This document shows, piece after piece, positions 12,101-22,600 of a stretch of 64,000 nt of DNA. The notes beneath the pieces were generated by a model. It was not told the origin of the DNA. It did no database searches and saw only the letters and a program-made list of their open reading frames with translations. Origin of the DNA: Ophiura sarsii (Eukaryota; Echinodermata; Ophiuroidea; Amphilepidida; Ophiuridae); assembly GCA_035610835.1 (NCBI GenBank), contig CM069458.1, positions 35,148,718 to 35,212,717 on the forward strand, read 5' to 3'. A program made the translations under genes and the position numbers. The stretch's first letter is position 1, and each line of letters opens with the position of its first letter.

Positions 12101-14458
12101 GGAGCGGAAGTATTACTTTATACATGCTGAAGGGCCAAATGAGATACGAGGTTTTGATAGAACAGCGACGAAATAATGTATTGACATGTGTAATAATTTG
12201 TTATTAATGCTGTAAAATTATGACTACTATGTAAACTGGGGTCAACTTACAAAACTGACATGCGAAAATGACAAATTTATTGTTCACTGCGCACATCAAG
12301 TCAAGGACCGTGACATTGTTTATTATATTATTCACCCTGTATACGTTAGAATAAGAGTTATTTTTAAAGAACGTATTTTGAAATACGCATTGTTTAATAC
12401 ATTGCGTAACTTTTTGTTCCAACCCTTTGTAATCACCTGGTTCGGTAGTTTCAGATAACGCATCGGAAAAAGCATCGTTCTCCTGAAACAATAACAATTC
12501 AATTATTAGACCAACGCACATCAATCCGTCGTGTATATTGGCTACTCTATTTGAAATCCACACACCATAGTCGAGGATATACAGGAGTTACCGTGCACCC
12601 CTCCCCAGGATTTCCCCAAACCAACTTTTTTGAATTCTTTTCATGGTCCTAAATCATATTCCGGATGATACCAAAAATGATTTTGGTAAAATGACCGCCA
12701 AAACTGGTCAAACTTGATAGAATGACATATATCAATCAAAATGTATGGTGAAAGTATAGTTTTAATAGTGGAATGTAAGTATTATACCACTAGACACTCA
12801 TATCCAGTACATTTGCTTTGTTTACATACCTAAAACATAGATGGCCGCCAAAAATTGTAAAATTTCATAAATTGCATATATGAACCAACATGTATGAGTT
12901 TTAACCATGGGATGTATGTGTTAGACCGCTAGAAACTCATATGTAGTATTTTTGCTTTGTTAACATACTTTAAGACCAAAATGGCAGCCAAAATGATAGC
13001 CAAAAATGGTCAAAATTCCATAAAATGGCATAATATCGACCAAAACGTATGATGAAAATATAGTTTTAACAATGGGATGTATGTATTAAACCACTCTTAT
13101 CTAGTATTTTTGCTTTGTTAACATACCTAAAAGCCAAAATGGCTGCCAAAATGGGTCCCGAAATGGCTGCCAAAATTGTCAAATTCCATAAAGTTTTTGC
13201 AGCCATTTTTGTAGCCATTTTTACAGCCATTTTGGACATACTGGATACGTGCTTCTAGTGGTTTAATACATTACATCTCATCGTTAAAACTATATTTTCA
13301 TCATACATTTTGGTCGATATTATGCCATTTAATGGAAATTTGACAATTTTTGGCCATCCTTTTGGCGGCCATTTTGGCTTTTTAAGTATGTTAGCAAAGC
13401 AAAAATACTACATATGAGTTTCTAGTAGTCTAATACATACTTTCTACTATCAAAACTATACTTTCACCATACATATGTTGATAGATATATGTAATTTTAT
13501 AAAGTGTGACCAGTTTTGGCGGCCCTTTTGGACACCATCTTAAATAACCCCTTAGCATACCAACATTATTTTTGGTAACATCTTTCAAGAATTACTGCAC
13601 CAATACTAGACATGTTTGTACTCATTTTAATTATTTCTCATGGTGATTCCAAATTATGTGACCCGTCAATTCAAAACATACCTCTTCTCTTTGGGTCTTT
13701 TATCCAATGTCTGATTTTAACACCATCAAAACATGCAACAATCAAGCTTGAAATTGATACCTCGAAATTGAAATTTAGCCTTAAGAATCAGGACATATGA
13801 TGAATAGGAGCTAAGCATTTCCTTTTAATTTCTTTAAATTGTTCAAGACATTTTACTTCATTTCTAGTAACTAGAAACACAGACAAGAGGTATTGTTTTG
13901 ATGTGACGGATCACATATTATGGTGATGAAATTCAATAATCTTAACATTTTTGAAACATTGTGGAACTGTCGTCTGCAGACGCCCGCCTCGTGGAAAGTG
14001 TTAATTTATCACACTTGACTTGGGCGGCAAGAGGTTTTCAACCTTTAGCCCCTCTTTTTACACAGTATTAATTAGATACGAATTTATGTTCGTTACGTTC
14101 AGTTATTAGAACTAGATTTAAGCATGTTAAGTATACTTACATACAGTACCCGAAGATAGTAGACCGATGATGCGTTAGATACAAGTTGACCGTAGTCAAC
14201 CTGTTCACCGTCGTTCAATGTACACATTGCCGAACTCTTTACATAATTAAACGACGTGCATTGATGATCCTTGGCGCAAACCAATGAGCAGCTAGTTGGG
14301 CTTTTCCCCACCAAATTCTTATAAGATCTGTTTCGCAACTCTTTCCCGTGATGTATGGAAAAGAGTGGCCCGTGTTTGATAAAACACGCCTGAAATTCAT
14401 TAGACCACAACAGTATCAGCATTAACTCAAACAACAACTTGACCATGATGATGTTCAC
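5961..14458 (-). CDS. Gene A: secreted PAN/apple - TSP1 - TSP1 - fibrinogen-domain - TSP1 protein (3' end not found)
   Basis: A fibrinogen-related secreted protein built from eight recognised exons: 14141-14458 (signal peptide, PAN), 12437-12482 (linker), 11645-11809 (TSP1), 10832-10996 (TSP1), 9947-10101, 7481-7751 and 6326-6580 (FBG), and 5961-6125 (TSP1). All phases match, giving 1540 nt so far. PAN, TSP1 and FBG modules bind carbohydrates or proteins in the extracellular space; such proteins act in invertebrate immunity or matrix. After the FBG end (MKMRPA) a good donor GTGAGTTTC replaces the stop codon seen in gene B, and phase 1 joins cleanly to a TSP1 exon. The last donor (G|GTAAGTTG) implies further exons, none of which I could find between 1 and 5960. 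The exact ligand is unknown. Confidence 0.9.
6326..6580 (-). CDS. Gene A exon 7: fibrinogen domain, C-terminal part with readthrough splice
   Basis: 255 nt, phase 1 to 1. Encodes TYDQDHDGSGGQNCAKTY, GAWWYYSC, NLNGLYMYG and the usual end KMRPA. The DQDHD loop is the FBG calcium site. Where gene B has two more codons and a stop, this copy has the donor GTGAGTTTC. Confidence 0.93.
6779..6925. repeat. Small foldback with internal palindrome in gene A FBG intron
   Basis: Ends AATTGCATTGGGTTAGTTCA and TGAACTAAACGAATGCAATT are inverted copies. The centre holds CGTATAAGTCTTACGTACAA..CTTATACG, which recurs at about 7282-7315. Both lie in introns of gene A. Confidence 0.55.
7481..7751 (-). CDS. Gene A exon 6: fibrinogen domain, middle
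   Basis: 271 nt, phase 0 to 1. Encodes VFQRRQDGSVDFYRNW, GFGDVGEEFWLGNDNIH and TYDLRVDLDDG, the conserved FBG core. It ends QVSNAG at donor GTGAGGATTC. Its gene B counterpart at 50989-51259 has exactly the same length. Confidence 0.95.
8870..9135. repeat. Imperfect tandem duplication in gene A intron
   Basis: Two related units share TTAAGAAATTCAA, ACTTCAATTTG, ACTAGTGC and AACTAGCCCAAATG(T/G)GGCTT. They are intronic and show no coding potential. Confidence 0.55.
9947..10101 (-). CDS. Gene A exon 5: fibrinogen domain, N-terminal part
   Basis: 155 nt, phase 1 to 0. Encodes VLPQDCYDILLWNKNE at the start and VWCDMETDGGGWT at the end, the canonical FBG opening (DCxD, CDM.T.GGGWT). It joins directly to VFQRRQDGS of the next exon. 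The donor is GTAAATAAA. Confidence 0.93.
10622..10775. repeat. CAGTATCG palindromic minisatellite, copy 1
   Basis: Repeated short palindromes of the type AGTATCG..CGATACTGG. The right end (GTCCAGAATCT..AAAGTACACTT) matches the right end of the larger copy at 17282-17623. Lies beside gene A exon 4. Confidence 0.7.
10832..10996 (-). CDS. Gene A exon 4: divergent TSP1 repeat
   Basis: Also exactly 165 nt and phase 1 to 1, with donor GTAAG and acceptor TTTTAAG. Encodes WKYVDEWSVCYP, then NRTQTCLDTTA and ATQACS. It keeps Trp and most cysteines but has no CGGG motif and replaces DPC with QACS. The exon length and phase show it descends from the same TSP1 exon. Confidence 0.85.
11645..11809 (-). CDS. 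Gene A exon 3: TSP1 repeat
   Basis: 165 nt, phase 1 to 1. Encodes WNYVNEFNTCSAICGGGTHT then RTQFC and ending NTDPC, matching the TSP1 pattern of spaced Trp, CS.xCGGG, RxxxC and terminal CxxDPC. Closest relative in the window is 55491-55655 of gene B. Confidence 0.93.
12437..12482 (-). CDS. Gene A exon 2: 46-nt linker micro-exon
   Basis: Phase 0 to 1. Encodes ENDAFSDALSETTEP, a short acidic Ser/Thr-rich linker between PAN and the first TSP1. Acceptor TTGTTTCAG; the donor is the weaker GTGATTAC. The paralogous micro-exon at 57443-57476 keeps the same acceptor and donor sequence, which supports it being real. Confidence 0.72.
12655..13560. repeat. Large inverted repeat made of GGCCGCCAAAA-type units
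   Basis: Units of about 150 bp (CCAAAATGG..AAATATAGTTTTAA..GGGATGTATGTATTA..ACCACTAG..TTTGCTTTGTTAACATAC) repeat in one orientation up to about 13140 and then in the opposite orientation to 13560. Same family as 51360-51790 and 60880-61010. Occupies the intron between gene A exons 1 and 2. Confidence 0.8.
13584..14004. mobile_element. TTAA-type MITE copy, 5'-truncated and interrupted
   Basis: Right end GTCTGCAGACGCCCGCCTCG then GTGGAAAGTGTTAA matches the full copy at 15234-15488. The copy is split by a nested element at 13656-13916. Confidence 0.75.
13656..13916. mobile_element. Nested 261-bp element with ATGTGAcCCGTCA ends
   Basis: Ends ATGTGACCCGTCA and TGACGGATCACAT are inverted copies with one mismatch. 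The flanking sequence is continuous with the MITE family consensus once this piece is removed. Class is unknown. Confidence 0.7.
14141..14458 (-). CDS. Gene A exon 1: signal peptide and PAN/apple domain
   Basis: 318 nt, ends phase 0 with donor GTAAGTATAC. Begins MNIIMVKLLFELMLILL, a hydrophobic signal peptide likely cut near NEFQA. The PAN pattern follows: CFIKHGPLF, then TSCSLVCAKDHQCTSFNY and AMCTLNDGE, the typical C-x3-C, C-x-SFNY and C-x-L spacing. A second in-frame Met four codons in could also start translation. The exon begins about 2 kb downstream of the channel gene stop. Confidence 0.88.
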
Positions 14459-14913
14459 AAAAGTCTCTATTTCAGGTCAACAAAAAAAATGAACACCTTC
14501 GCCTTCGCTGAACAAGAACATGCCTTTGTTTATCGTTTACTTCGGTTAGCCATGCAAATATTTAGTTCGAAATTACCCTTTCTCGAAGCTGATACCTTTC
14601 ACAACGATATTAATTAGTATACTTAGTCACGCCTGATGCTTATATTGGAATCAGCTTGAAAGTAATTAGACTAATACACCGATTGTTAACGGTTACCCTG
14701 AGAACCATTTAATTGATATTCGTATCTCCGAAGGGAAATCGAGCAAGAAAAACAATTCGAGACGTAAAATAAATTAGCGTTTTGGCTTAGGTCTTTTTAG
14801 CCATTGCATTATTAAATATTTCAATAATTTTCCAAATTTTCCAAATTTGTCAATAAATCGAAAATGTTCAAGGACAAACTATCGAATTCAAAACAGTGTC
14901 TGGTCTTGTACAT

Positions 14914-15032
14914 ATAAATGAAGAGCCTTAATAAATGAAGAGCCTTAATAAATGAAGAGCCTTAATAAATGAAGAGCCTTAATGAATTAAGACCCTTAAT
15001 AAATTAAGATCCTTAATAAATTAAGAAATTAA
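14914..15032. repeat. 17-bp tandem repeat between channel gene and gene A
   Basis: About seven units of ATAAATGAAGAGCCTTA, the last ones degenerate (GAATTAAGACCCTTA). It lies about 0.5 kb upstream of the gene A start codon. Confidence 0.85.
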
Positions 15033-15233
15033 GGCTCTTTTCACTTGATTGTTTGCTAGTACAAAAAGGTCGAGGAGTGAAAGGTGAATTTACAAACGAG
15101 TTGTAGCGGCTCTCTTATTTTTAACCCTGACCCCCAGGCGTGTTTTGGGAAATAAATCAGGAAAGAGGCTGCACTACATAGCAGTGCAGCCCCTGTTATA
15201 TATAATTGAGCTACGGGGTTAGCTTGAACAGTC

Positions 15234-15488
15234 TTAACACTTTCCACTATTAGTTTTACCATTGTTTTACCATATTCAAAACAAGATTTTGTCAGAAACC
15301 TTTCCCAACTTTCAAAGGCTATCTCATGAATTACTGAACCAATACCAGGACTGTTTGTACTCATTTTAATGCATTTCTCATGGTCATTCCAAATATGGTT
15401 TTGAAATATAATAATGTTGACATTTTCGAAACATTTGTTGACATTTTGGAATGTCGTCTGCAGACGCCTGCCGCGTGGAAAGTGTTAA
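15234..15488. mobile_element. TTAA-flanked MITE, full copy (255 bp)
   Basis: Ends TTAACACTTTCCAC and GTGGAAAGTGTTAA. The TTAA at both ends fits the piggyBac-type target duplication. Other copies lie at 13584-14004, about 29440-29652 and 45288-45542. Confidence 0.85.
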
Positions 15489-16488
15489 AGATGTTCCTAC
15501 TCATAACGATAGCCCGCTCGATCGCGTCACGAGATTGACTGAGAAAGCGTGTAAGGTAAAAGTGTACTTTAGGCAGGGATACTACTTACCTGTGGGATAG
15601 GAAACTCTTATTACTACGCATACGGAAATAACAGGTCACGGTTTATAATTATGGTAATGAGAGTCATTGACGTCATCAATACAACAGCGCCACTTTATGA
15701 GAACACACAGAATAAAAGGTCGCCTCAACAAAATGTGCAAGGAATGTATGTAAACTTGCATCAAATCCGTCAGTCACAAACAACGGCGTGAAAGTGAGAA
15801 AAGAAATTAATTCAAAGTACAGTATAGAAAGTTGGGTGACGGGGATGAGACGCAACCTAGAATCTAATACCAGGAATACCAGGAATTCATGGGATAATAA
15901 TAATAATAATATGTGTAAATTGTTATAAATAGAGAGATAAATAAATAAATTCATAGGGTATATGATACTATAAGGGGAAAATAATATAAGAGGTGGATTA
16001 TAGATTAATATTGGGGTGTATGTAATGGAATTTCTCAAATTATGAGTTATATATAGCTAGTATAGGTAGGTTTTATAGGCTTACATTATATTTCATAATG
16101 ATGTGGGAAGTGTATGAGCGTGTTTCTACTGGGGAACCTAACGTTAATTACTGGTAAGTTTGCCCAGTAGAAACTGCCAGATAACGGGTAATTAATGGTA
16201 AGTTTTGTAACCGCAAAAACCTTCACAAACTATTGATTGTAAAGAAGAGAAAAAACCTCCACCTGTTCAAGGTGAAATAAATATGAACAAGTCCTAGTTC
16301 TACTATCATTTATTTCAAGATAAGCTTATGTAGCCAATACGATACAATTTGTTTTGAAGAGGATACAACAATCTCTGTTCTTTACAAATGTCGGTACGCG
16401 GAAAACATCCCGAGTAAACCAGAAATCCAAATTACAGATTCCGTCCAAACTTCACAATACTAGTGTGTTAAACAATGTTTTATTCAAA
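15489..16488. other. Short intergenic stretch downstream of the channel stop
   Basis: No gene recognised. Holds AT-rich sequence with an AATAAT run near 15895-15912, and possible minus-strand AATAAA signals at 16309-16314 and 16479-16484 for the channel transcript. Confidence 0.5.
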
Positions 16489-16664
16489 TTAAGTTATTGT
16501 GATGATTTCGTGCTGTACGTCTGTTCTCTGCTTCTCCGTGTTGTTCGTTTCTTTCTTGGATGATCCACAGCATCCTCCCTCCCGAGTAAACCAGAAATCC
16601 ACTGTTTCGATAAACGATAGAAGACTTGCCCCGAAGAATAAACCTAACGCTCCTCCTATGTCAC
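16489..16664 (-). CDS. DEG/ENaC exon 10: TM2, selectivity filter and C-tail
   Basis: 176 nt including TAA. Encodes CDIGGALGLFFGASLLSFIE, the TM2 signature with G-A-S filter (residues 671-673), then ETVDFWF and a short polar tail (GGCCGSSKKE to IITIT). Two adjacent cysteines just after TM2 could be acylation sites (inference). Acceptor is CCACAG. Confidence 0.95.
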
Positions 16665-19600
16665 CTGTGGAATGATAACAATGATACAAAGTAGGAAGTA
16701 TTGGAGGGATATATAAGTGAACGTATGGATGTGTTGTACCACAATTATTATTATACAAACCGGTCCCCCTTTTGAGTAATCGTACTCGGACCTGGAGGTA
16801 AAGGATTCGGACAGGGCCACTAAGGATTCAGGAATTGTGCCCGAGTCCAGCAACAGTAAGTCTATTTTGTACACAGTATTTAAATAATAGTCATTCAATC
16901 TTTAATGATTTTGAAAAGTCATCGATAATTCATCTAAAGGTATGCTGGTACATACTAAAATTCATTATACCTAAGGGGCCATATCCAAACTCCAGTGATT
17001 TTAAAGCATTTTTCTACCGATTTTACCCCGGTATTCCAACGAAATAGAACGAAATACCGTTGGAATACCGGGGATAGAACGAAATACCGTTGGAATACCG
17101 GGGTAAAATCGGTAGAAAAATGCTTTAAAATCACTGGAGTTTGGATATGGCCCCTAATGTACCACTTTTATACAACTAGTAAAAAAAAATGGGGAACTCT
17201 TTTAAAAAATAGCTCTAAAAGTGATAATCATGGGCCGTTTCCCTATTCTTTTGATCGTACGAAGAACAGAGGACAAATTTCGGAAAAAGTGTACTTTAGA
17301 TACTGGTATACTAGTATCGTTCAATACTGGAACATAAAAGTTGCCAGTATCGATTTTACTGTTCCAGTATCGATACTGGAACATCAAATTGTGTTCCAGT
17401 ATCGAGCTATACTGGTACGTATCTATGTCCCAGTATCGGGCGATACTGGTACACATACTTCCAGTGTAATTTGTTTCAGTATTGAACGATACTGGTACAT
17501 AATTTGGTTCCATTAACAACCGATACTGATACATTTTGCATGTCCCAGTATCGTCCGATACCGGAACCAGTATCGGACAGTACTAATACAGTCCAGAATC
17601 TAGGACATTAAGTACACTTTTCCCCAAATTACCTTTTCCTAGAGCATCTCTACAGTAGGAGCTGTAGGATAGGTTGAAAGGTTATGGATTTCTTTAAAGA
17701 ATTTAATCTTCTATTCATAAATGCTTTAGATATTTAGCTATATCTGCATAGTTTACCTCCACGTTGTAATAGTTTTAAACGTGGTAGGCCTATTATCTAT
17801 ATACAAAAGTTAATGTACAGGGTGTCCCTAAAAAAATTGTGCACGTGTTTGCGCAACTTTTTGACCATGAAGTCCTAGAGTTCAAGTTCAAGTTCAAGTT
17901 CAAGTTTTATTTCACAATACAATTAGGCCATTGGCCCATAATATAACAACATATTAATGATACATATTTTACATATCATATCACACATCAGATACATAGG
18001 AAAAATATAGACGTTATTTTAATTTTATTTATTTTATTTTAAAATAGTAATTACATAACATTTGACAAATATAATCAAGTTCTAACCACTGAATTTCTAA
18101 GCTTAAGTGCGTGGTATACAAATGCTGCTAAGCCCGCTAAAATGGTCTAGTTTTAGTGATTTAGTTCACAGACTATTTTAAATATGGTGAAAGTGACTTA
18201 GTTCACAGACTATTTTAAGTATGGTGAAAGTGATTTAGTTCACAGACTATTTTAAGTATGGTTAAAGTGATTTAGTTCACAGACTATTTTAAATATGGTG
18301 AAATTGACTTAGTTCACAGACTATTTTAAGTTTAGTTCACAGACTATTTTAAAAGCATAGTAGTGAAAGGGACTTAGTTCACAGGCTATTTTAAGCATGG
18401 TGAAAGGGATTTATTTCACAGACTATTTTAAGCATGGTGAAAGGGATTTAGTGCACAGACTATTTTAAGCATAGTGAAAGTGATTTAGTTCACAGACTAT
18501 TTTAAGCATGGTGAAAGTGACTTAGTTCACAGACTATTTTAAGCATGGTGAAAGGGATTTAGTTCACAGGCTATTTTAAGTTTCACCAGTATGTTATTCA
18601 TAGTTTTGAATATCTGAACTACCTTCACGTGTTTTAATTTCTTTACGGAATAAACACACCTTTCCCTCTCAATAATATTCTCTCATAGGTGGCAAGCAAG
18701 CCCCTGACAATGTTCATAGTCTTGAATAATTGCTACTTATTTGTTCTTTTTAAGAACGACGCATGCCTTTGATTATCTATAATAGTTTTATAGTCATTCC
18801 GCCTTTATAATTTCATATCAGTTATATACGCATGCGATATATTATAGCCATACATATATAATTGTGTGTGTTTTAAGGTCCTCACGGATTTCACACAATC
18901 TTATACAACTGTCAACCAGACATTTACTTGTTAGCGTCTTCATTATTAGAGTTTTCTAGTTTGAAAATTGTAATACTTTGTTTATGTCGGATGTTTTACA
19001 TAGAGCTTGGGTGTTAGCCGAAGTTTGTTACATAGAGCAATTTTATACCGTTCTTCCGTCCAGAAGCAGGTTCCGCCTAGGGCCCTCCGCCTTTTTATCA
19101 AGTCATTGTTAAATTATCCATATACGAACATTATTATGCGCAAATGAATATACTTACATACAAACTGAAATAGCTCGTATGAAGGTTGTTCCAATATTGA
19201 CTCAACTTTCAAATCGCCGAAGAAAACATCAAGATGTAAAAAATTGCGCCTAAGAGAGTGAAGAAAGTTTAAAACAAAATCATTATTCATATCAGCAATA
19301 GGGTTTGTTGTATGATTTCTGTTTTTAATTGTAATTCTATATTGAATATCGTCTATTGATTGGGATAATGATATGGATAACAGCAATGATAGTGATACAT
19401 TAGCAATTGTTTTACTTATTTGCATTGAAAGGTGAGCATATGGCGTTATTTGACCAGTTATGTCCTCGCGGGATGTTAGGACGCTATCTGCCCGTGTGAA
19501 TGTCCCATTTTATGCAATGTAGTATTGTATTAACCCTAACCAGTAAAGCTAGTTTTTTGTGCGTATCGGGGGGAGGGGGGAAAAAGTGCTATTTTTTTTA

Positions 19601-22600
19601 CCCGAAAAATCACCCAGCACCCCCCGGGATTCGATCGCCGGACCATCCGCACCGAAGTCTGTCCCTCTACCAACTGAGCTAACCCCCTAGGTCATATGCG
19701 GCCACAAACTCCGTAGCCACATATGCCCGCGGTAGGTGACGTCATCGCGGCAATGCAGCAGCACGTGCCTGGAGATAGTTTCTGGCAGTGAGATTTAGTG
19801 AGATTCAGTGCGGTTAGGGTTATTGCACATCAAAAATTGACATTTATTAACCCTAACCAGTAAAGCTAGTTTTTTGTGCGTATCGGGGGGAGGGGGGGAA
19901 AAGTGCTATTTTTTTTACCCGAAAAATCACCCAGCACCCCCCGGGATTCGATCGCCGGACCATCCGCACCCAAGTCTGTCCCTCTACCAACTGAGCTAAC
20001 CCCCTAGGACATATGCGCCACAAACTCCGTGGCCACATATGCCCGCGGTAGGTGACGTCATCGCGGCAATGCAGCAGCACGTGCCTGGAGATAGTTTCTG
20101 GCAGTGAGATTTAGTGAGATTCAGTGCGGTTAGGGTTAAGTTTATGGTGTATGGGGAGGGATTAACTTACTGCGCATGTATATTTATTCCAACTTAGTAA
20201 GCTTACAGTTTGCGTGGATGTATTTATCTCTACCGTTGGTGCTCATCATAGACCGTCAATAAAATGACAGTCATATATACTGAAATGATGTGTAAAACTG
20301 AAACTTAACACTGCACAAAAAGAAAGATTCCCCTTTTTTCGAGGCGCCATGTCTTTAATTCTTAGAACCCTAAACAAAATCAGTAAGTGCAAAGAACAGG
20401 CATTTCCTCCCGCGCATTTTGACACCTCATTTGTCACAATAGCACCAATATTGATGATATTGGTGGCCATTTGAATCAAAATTGATGCAGTGTCCATTGT
20501 TGCACTTAACATACCCATGAAAAGAGCGTAAACAAAACAGTAAATCTAAAGTGTACGTCTTCTTTCTCTCCATGAAAAGACAATCATAATTTTAGGGTCC
20601 TAGGAATTAAACACTTTTTATGCAATATTTATGTGCGTCTCGCTCACATGTCGCCTACATGTATTACAAATGACATTACAATTTGATGAATTTACAGCAT
20701 ATGGCATGGTTAATGAACTGAAACTACATATGATAAGGCAAATTAAGAAAAAACACCATGTTAAGCGTCCAGATTGGGCCCAAAGTGGGCCCAAAATTAA
20801 AGCGGACTCAAAACAGGAAGCTAGAGGGGGTGGTTAACATGTTTATTTTAGTAATTAATATTTTGCCTAATATGATTATTGTTCGTGTAGTATCTAGACC
20901 TATATACAGTCCTCAGTAACTAAACAGGTATATAACTATGATATTAACTCCAAAATCATAGCTCTTACGTAAAAATATTAAACTATAAAGTTGTACAAAG
21001 ATAACTTTTCTTGAATTCTTATCAGTTAATCAATAATCTGCCTGTTAATAGTCTGAGGATGTGTGAAGAACAAAATGTTTGAATGAAAAACGGACTTGGT
21101 TTTGGTTTTAGGCACACAGCTGAGTTAATATTCAATCAATCTTCACGTGTTATATCTCAAATTAAACAGAAGAGATTGCCTTACAACTTTATAATTTAAT
21201 ATTGTTACGTAGGAGCTATAATCCTGAAGTTGAGAGCATATCTATCACCTAGTCAGTTACTTATGTGTACTTACTGCATGTATTTTGATGTAATAGCAGT
21301 GATGTCAGATGTCTCCAATCTATGCGCATGTCTTATAAGCAACTCATACGTGTCGTTGTAGACGGAATCGAAAGCCAGAAAAAAAGAATTTCTCAGGTAG
21401 AAGTCATCATACAATGAATCGACGAAGTCTTCAAAACTTTGGCCGTTTACACCATCTGGGCTAACTCCATGTTCCAGCAGACCATTTGCAAATGATTGTT
21501 TGTATATATCAGAATCCAAGTATTTCTCCACGTACAAATCACGGAAGGACCAGTACATGTCGCTACCAAATGCCATGGAGTAATAATAGTAAATAATTTC
21601 TTGATAAACAAAGTCACACATATCCCAGAACAAGTCAAATCGAAGATTTCCAGTTACATCATTCACGAAATGTTTAGCAATTATCCTCTTAGAATAAGGC
21701 AACAAGTCCGTGAACAGAGTCCCGTTTTCATTCGCCATTGTTTCTATACTGTTTACAGTGTCGTCATACAACTTTTCATAGTTTTGTCCGACCTCACCGT
21801 TGCCACTCTCCCTAAAAACATAATGATTGTTAAGCACGCGATTTTTAACAACAAAGTTTTTTCTTCCCTTAATGTAGCCTTATTATAGGTTTGGTCGATT
21901 TGCAAGATTGACATGCCATACTGCGTAAACATGCACAACATACGGCATGTCGAGGGTTGAGCTGTATGTAACCGGACCAATTTACACTATCTATCTGTTA
22001 CTTCGCGGTCATAATAGCTCTCTCTATAAAAAAACCCCATTCATAGACTTTCGGTATTGATTTAAAAAAGTTAATTGAGCTATAAACAGATTGAAAAAGC
22101 CAACCCTAGCGAAAATCAATAGCTGTATTGTACTGGTTGTCAACTGAGACTTGAGAGCCCAGTACTTCAAGTTTTATTGCTCACGCGTGTGACGAGGCAC
22201 TATCAAACGGGTCGTGTTCACCAGAGTGTAACTATTTGACCTCATTATGTGTGCATATTATAACAGACGACACGTTTTGTGAGAACCGGGCGGAACTGGC
22301 CGTAACCGGCGGTTGCCTGGCGGCCGAGTTTTGACGTGATCCCTTAAAAGTTGGGTGCTACAATGAATTGTAATGAGTCCCAAATATTTGAAAGTTGATT
22401 ATCTAAAAAAAATGTTTTTTTGAGTTAAGGCCTTCTGGCGCTCAACCCTTGATGTAGTGCTCTATATTTTAGAATGTGTTTACTACCTTTTTAGCCTGGT
22501 TTGATCGCCCCACTGTCTACCATGTAACAAAGTGATATTGATTTTTTCCAGTTAAATAAACAAGCAACCAATGTGCAGATTACATCATCTGGCCTACCGT

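Noticed and set aside
18158..18580. CRISPR-like regular repeat array
   Set aside because: Units are contiguous with no unique spacers and the genome is eukaryotic; it is a minisatellite.
19617..19688. Candidate tRNA gene on the minus strand
   Set aside because: D-arm is convincing but the acceptor ends do not pair and the anticodon arm is poor; it is duplicated inside a repeat, so it is a tRNA-like element.
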